Source of the DNA: Mesorhizobium sp. L-2-11
GTDB lineage: Bacteria > Pseudomonadota > Alphaproteobacteria > Rhizobiales > Rhizobiaceae
Assembly: GCF_016756595.1 (NCBI RefSeq)
Contig: NZ_AP023258.1
Location: forward strand, 186,001-250,000
Reading direction: 5' to 3'
Length of the DNA stretch: 64,000 nucleotides
Under the pieces are notes generated by a model that searched no databases, had not been told where the DNA came from, and was given only the letters and a program-made list of their open reading frames with translations. The position numbers and the translations under genes were made by a program. How positions within the stretch are numbered: position 1 is the first letter of the stretch; the number at the start of each line of letters is the position of its first letter. Below, in pieces: positions 60,612 to 64,000 of the stretch.

Positions 60612-61304
60612 ACTTTGGCTTCGACCTCAATGTGCTCGCCGGCTGCGAATACCGCGAGAGTGAGGCTGAAGCCGCTCAGTATGCTTCGACATTGCTTGCC
60701 GGACGCATCATCGCTGCGCACGCCGATCTCCATCTGAGCAGTGATCAGGAAATCCGCCTCGCCAAGATGTTCGCCACCGAGCCGGCCGTGGTGCGCCGAA
60801 TGACCTTCGCAAATGTCGCGCAATCATCGCATCGGCTCCTCGCTGCGAGGCCAGTGCAGTACTGCACGAACTGCAGGCCTGGACACACGGAACCGGCGCC
60901 AATCCTGCGAAGCCAGCTGCTGGGGTGGCGCATCACGTGTCCTCTGAGCGGAAACCAACTCCGGGATGCCGGCGGGCGCGAACTCCCCTCCCCTTTCCTG
61001 CAATATCGCGGTGCGGCTCTTCGCGGCGAAAAGCTGCTCGACGATGAAGCCGAACGTGGCATCCAAACCTGGACGTCGCCGGCCGAAATCGCACGGCTTC
61101 TCCTGATGCGGCGAGGGATTTGGCCGCTGCCGCGCGAACATGAGCTTTGGCGCTATAGAGTGCTCGGCGCCACCATCCCTGATCTCGACCATGTCGTTGC
61201 TGCCGAACAGGAGAACCTGCCGACCCCTGCAAAGCCTATCCTGCCGCTTCACCTACGGCCGGCTCTGCTCGCAGGCGTTGCGATCGTCGAGCGTGCCGGT
61301 CCGG
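60612..61304 (+). pseudogene. tniQ-like gene remnant
   Basis: About 230 residues of a TniQ-like protein: NVLAGCEYRESEAEAAQYAS, LSSDQEIRLAKMFATEPAVV, VQYCTNCRPGHTEPAPILRS (half of a zinc finger), LPREHELWRYRVLGATIPDL. The start is unclear (open frame from TTG 60554, no ribosome site). The 3' end runs in frame into IS3 transposase sequence near 61305. It differs from the complete tniQ at 55078, so it is a second, older element and not a duplication. Confidence 0.5.
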
Positions 61305-61516
61305 AAATCCATCGACGCGGACCATGGCGCTCCTTCGAGGCCGTCGAGTTCGCGACGTTGGAGTGGGTGGACTGGTTCAACAATCGCCGGCTGCTGGAGC
61401 CCATCGGCAACATCCCGCCGGCCGAAGCCGAGGAACGCTACTAAGCCATGCTCGAAGAGCCAGCCATGGCGGCGTGACTCAAACGAAACGGCCTCCGGCA
61501 AACCCGGCGCGGTTCA
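61305..61516 (+). mobile_element. IS3-family right end with orfB C-terminus
   Basis: HRRGPWRSFEAVEFATLEWV, DWFNNRRLLEPIGNIPPAEA, EERY-stop, and a downstream ATGCTCGAAGAGCCAGCCAT segment are the end of IS3-family OrfB. The terminal sequence GGCAAACCCGGCGCGGTTCA resembles the usual IS3-group right inverted repeat (complement of TGAACCG...). The left part of the IS is missing. Confidence 0.7.
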
Positions 61517-61647
61517 GTGGTTCCTTTCGATCTTCGTCACAGTTGCCATCCTGACATACTGCGAGCGGAGGCCGCTCCACCCCATCAAATTAAGTACACA
61601 CTCTCAAGTCCGAATGCCGGCGCTTCGTGCAGATGCGGAGAAAACGT

Positions 61648-61672
61648 GGAACAAATCCGAATCCACCACGTT
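61648..61672 (+). promoter_or_regulatory. EcfG-type promoter before the response regulator
   Basis: A perfect GGAAC (61648-61652), 16 bases, CGTT (61669-61672). The GTG start is 68 bases downstream with AAAGGA before it. Confidence 0.7.
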
Positions 61673-61739
61673 TCGTCATACTGGCCGTACTGCGGCGCTA
61701 CCCTCCAATGCTAACGCTTCCGAGAAAGGAGCCGTTCGT

Positions 61740-62114
61740 GTGAAATCGCTCCCGGACGATAATTTGCACGTGCTGATCGTCGAAGACGATGCGATCCTGT
61801 TGTTGAGTCTTGGCGACTGCTTTCGTGACGAAGGTTTCGATGTGGTGGAAGCTGGCAGCGGAGAGCAAGCGCTTGACGAAATCGCGAACGGCAACAGGCT
61901 CGATGCCGTATGCACTGACATTCAGCTTGGCGGGAGTGTCACAGGCTGGGACGTCGCGGACGCCTGCCGCCAAAGGTGGCCCGAAATAGCGGTGCTTTAT
62001 GCTTCGGGCGACATCGCGAGCATGCCGCGGCCGGTGGAAGACAGCAGATACTTTTCCAAGCCCTACAATCCGGCCGAGTTAACTGAGGCCTGTCGCGAGC
62101 TCTGTACAGTGTGA
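61740..62114 (+). CDS. single-domain response regulator
   Basis: A 124-residue receiver domain: LIVEDDAILLLSLG (acidic pair), VCTDIQLGGSVTGWD (phospho-acceptor Asp near residue 58), VLYASGD (switch Ser), and YFSKPYNPAELTEA (Lys-Pro). No output domain, as in CheY/Sdr-type stand-alone receivers that link histidine kinases to the PhyR-EcfG stress cascade in alphaproteobacteria. GTG 61740 has AAAGGA upstream. The perfect EcfG promoter before it fits a feedback or stress role (inference). Confidence 0.82.
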   Translation: MKSLPDDNLHVLIVEDDAILLLSLGDCFRDEGFDVVEAGSGEQALDEIANGNRLDAVCTDIQLGGSVTGWDVADACRQRWPEIAVLYASGDIASMPRPVEDSRYFSKPYNPAELTEACRELCTV

Positions 62115-62560
62115 CCGCGCATTGGCTCGGTCACAGCAGCAATCGTCAGCACCCGAAATCTATCTGAGGGTCGATCCTGCCGCGAAGCTCGACATCCTTG
62201 ATGCCAGCGCTCTGCCATTTGATCAGGGGTACGTTCACCGGCGTATCCGACCGGCTGCTGGCGATGCTCGCGACCGCGAGGAGCACGTAGTTATGTGAAG
62301 CGATCCAGCCCATCTCGCCGCCAACGGCCGCCGGCGGATCGCTCTCGCAACATAATCTGGTGCTCGACATTGCAGAGCGTTTTTAGCTTGGCGTCGCGCA
62401 GAAAGGCGGGTGGCGAGAGCGCGCTGAGGTGGATCGCGACGGTGAGGTAAAAACGTGTCGGACTAAGCCGCCGGCACGGGTGGCCGCTATGGGCGTTCAA
62501 CTGAGGCCGTGCCCATGAAGAGGCATGTCGTGGGCGCGGAGGCGATCGTGGACGCAGCGA
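62115..62560. other. stretch with no supported gene
   Basis: About 445 bases between the response regulator and the IS30 element. A minus-strand frame (about 62500-62146, in two phases) looks partly coding (FYLTVAIHLSALSPPAFLRD) but has no recognised family. It could be a decayed gene. Confidence 0.35.
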
Positions 62561-62620
62561 TTGCAGGGGTCGCGTGCGCCGAAAGCGGCATGGATATCGG
62601 TTGCGGCAAAGTGGGCGGAT

Positions 62621-64000
62621 TCAAGCGGTCGTCGCAACACCGATTGTGTTCACTCGCGACAGCAACTCGTCAAGCGCTTCTGCGGGTGTTTTCCATCCCA
62701 GAGTTTTTCTCGGTCGGGCATTGAGGGCCACGGCCACGGCGGCGATCTCGTCGGCGCTGTGGACGCTCAGGTCGGTGCCTTTCGGGAAGTACTGACGCAG
62801 CAGTCCATTGGTGTTCTCGTTGGTGCCACGCTGCCATGGGCTTTGCGGATCGCAGAAGTAGACTTGGACACCCGCGTCGATCTTGAGACGATCATGCTGA
62901 GCCATTTCGGCTCCCTGATCCCAGGTCAGCGAACGCCGCAACTCTTCGGGCAAGGTGATGATGGTGCGCGTAATCGCGTCACGCACGGCTTCAGCTCCGT
63001 GTCCCGCGAGAGCAGGGCCATTCTTCATGCGCGGAGCTTCGCCATGCCCCGCAAGTCGGGGAAGATGCAGCAACATCGTGAAGCGCGTCGTACGCTCAAC
63101 CAGCGTGCCGATCGCCGAGCTGCCAAGACCAAGGATGAGGTCTCCCTCCCAGTGACCCGGCACCGCGCGATCGACCGCTTCGGCGGGGCGTTGACTGATC
63201 ATGATCTCCGGCGAGACAAAGCTCTTGCCTCGCCCGCGTACGCGCGCCCTGGGGACCCGCAACACGCGCCCCGTTCTCAAGCAGGCCGACAGTTCGCGGC
63301 GTAGCGCTCCCCGGCCCTGAACAAAAAGGGCCTGATAGATGGCTTCGTGGCTGATGCGCATCGTCTCGTCGTCCGGGAAGTCGATCGGCAAGCGTCGGGC
63401 AATCTGTTCCGGGCTCCAGGCCGTGGCCCACCGCCGATTCTTTCGCGGGCCATGCCGGCGGCCCTTCCACGAAACGGCGGGACCCGGAACGGGAGCGCCG
63501 CTCGGAGTCATGACGACGCCGGCCAGTCTCTGCTCAACATAAGTGCGCAAGGTCGTGTTGAGCGCAAGCTTGGTCGGTTTGGGTCGACGGGCCGATCGCT
63601 CGGCATGCCATTGGGCTGTCGATGCACGATACTCCAGGCCACCGCTGCGCGTCGCGGCATTGCGTCGTAGCTCGCGGGAGATGGTTGAGGCGGATCGGCC
63701 AAGTTGGCGACCGATCTCGCGTCTCGAAAGGCCTTGAACGCGAAGTAGTGCGATCTCCTCACGTTCCACAAACGAGAGGTACCGCCCGGACGGCGGCTTG
63801 CTCGAAGATCTGAACATCGCTGGTGCCATGCCACCCGCCTGTCGGAACAATCTGGTTCCAACAGGCTGCGACATACCAGCAGCCAGCGCAGCATCTTCGC
63901 TTGTCATTCCTTGCGCGATCCCCAACCAGAATCGCTGGAGTTCAGATCTCTCCGCCACTGGCGGACGTCCCGGTGACGGCAACGGCGCTCGTCCAGAACG
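62621..64000 (-). CDS. IS30-family transposase, 5' end at the window edge
   Basis: At least 453 residues. Helix-turn-helix YLSFVEREEIALLRVQGLSR and IGRQLGRSASTISRELRRN, then the IS30 DDE core: PGHWEGDLILG (first Asp), LTWDQGAEMAQH (second Asp), PWQRGTNENTNGLLRQYF (Glu) and FPKGTDL, with LNARPRKTLGWKTPAEAL near the end. The frame stays open to base 64000 upstream of a possible TTG start at 63982, so the start is unresolved. It looks intact and could be active. Confidence 0.88.
   Translation of the reverse strand, partial: RSGRAPLPSPGRPPVAERSELQRFWLGIAQGMTSEDAALAAGMSQPVGTRLFRQAGGMAPAMFRSSSKPPSGRYLSFVEREEIALLRVQGLSRREIGRQLGRSASTISRELRRNAATRSGGLEYRASTAQWHAERSARRPKPTKLALNTTLRTYVEQRLAGVVMTPSGAPVPGPAVSWKGRRHGPRKNRRWATAWSPEQIARRLPIDFPDDETMRISHEAIYQALFVQGRGALRRELSACLRTGRVLRVPRARVRGRGKSFVSPEIMISQRPAEAVDRAVPGHWEGDLILGLGSSAIGTLVERTTRFTMLLHLPRLAGHGEAPRMKNGPALAGHGAEAVRDAITRTIITLPEELRRSLTWDQGAEMAQHDRLKIDAGVQVYFCDPQSPWQRGTNENTNGLLRQYFPKGTDLSVHSADEIAAVAVALNARPRKTLGWKTPAEALDELLSRVNTIGVATTA

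Noticed and set aside
1..64000. CRISPR array or RNA-guided transposition linked to tniABQ
   Set aside because: No regularly spaced repeats and no cas genes found; the tniQ alone does not imply guide RNA.

Overview
The window is GC-rich alphaproteobacterial DNA, most likely from the order Hyphomicrobiales (Rhizobiales). The signs are an RHE_PE00001/DUF1612 protein, CsbD, DUF992 and DUF2254 genes, rhizobial IS families, and promoters matching the EcfG consensus GGAAC-N16-CGTT. Genus and species cannot be told from this sequence. It reads as an accessory island (plasmid or genomic island): many defence-like genes between insertion sequences and broken genes, with no ribosomal or core-metabolism operon.

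Region 1 (1-8.2 kb) holds a Tn3-family transposase remnant with a candidate terminal inverted repeat. A type IV abiEi/abiEii toxin-antitoxin operon follows, with two palindromic operators and a leaderless-looking promoter. The toxin gene is cut in its nucleotidyltransferase motif by a group II intron (2411-7362). The reverse transcriptase gene of that intron is itself cut by a 2.7 kb serine-recombinase element (about 3597-6337). Removing each layer on paper restores the frame exactly.

Region 2 (8.2-27.9 kb) is a rightward block whose genes mostly overlap or abut. In order it encodes: a sigma-like protein (its start overlaps the toxin stop), a 192-residue protein, an ImmA/IrrE peptidase fused to a UvrD-type helicase with a degenerate iron-staple nuclease domain, a three-unit ubiquitin-like protein, a DUF6791-ThiF E1-like enzyme, a Cys-rich DUF6527 protein, an AddB-like nuclease, an AddA-like helicase-nuclease, DUF6361, a phospholipase-D-fold protein and a large helicase. 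A hairpin terminator follows. I infer one or two to three stacked anti-invader systems. This is the best candidate for an incompletely described system.

Region 3 (27.9-47 kb) has IS110 and IS701 fragments and then more conflict-type genes: a membrane patatin-like lipase, a membrane pYEATS protein, a second patatin, a CYTH-like protein, a convergent trypsin-nuclease fusion, a two-HKD phospholipase-D-like protein, a three-gene membrane/SixA-like phosphatase/zinc-ribbon set, a broken HEPN/Toprim-type gene, and a two-TIR-like-domain Sll1717-type P-loop ATPase.

Region 4 (47-56 kb) has an IS91-type transposase plus tyrosine recombinase, a RES toxin (frameshifted) with its Xre/MbcA-like antitoxin, a 5'-truncated RHE_PE00001 gene, and a tniA-tniB-tniQ transposition module.

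Region 5 (56-64 kb) has a scpB fragment and a group of general-stress-type genes (CsbD, DUF992-YihY, DUF2254, a single-domain response regulator), each preceded by an exact or near EcfG-type promoter. It ends with a tniQ remnant, an IS3 right end and an IS30 transposase. YihY and DUF992 carry frameshifts. Single-base frameshifts recur in several small genes, while the large defence ORFs are intact, so the small genes look decayed unless local sequencing errors are responsible.
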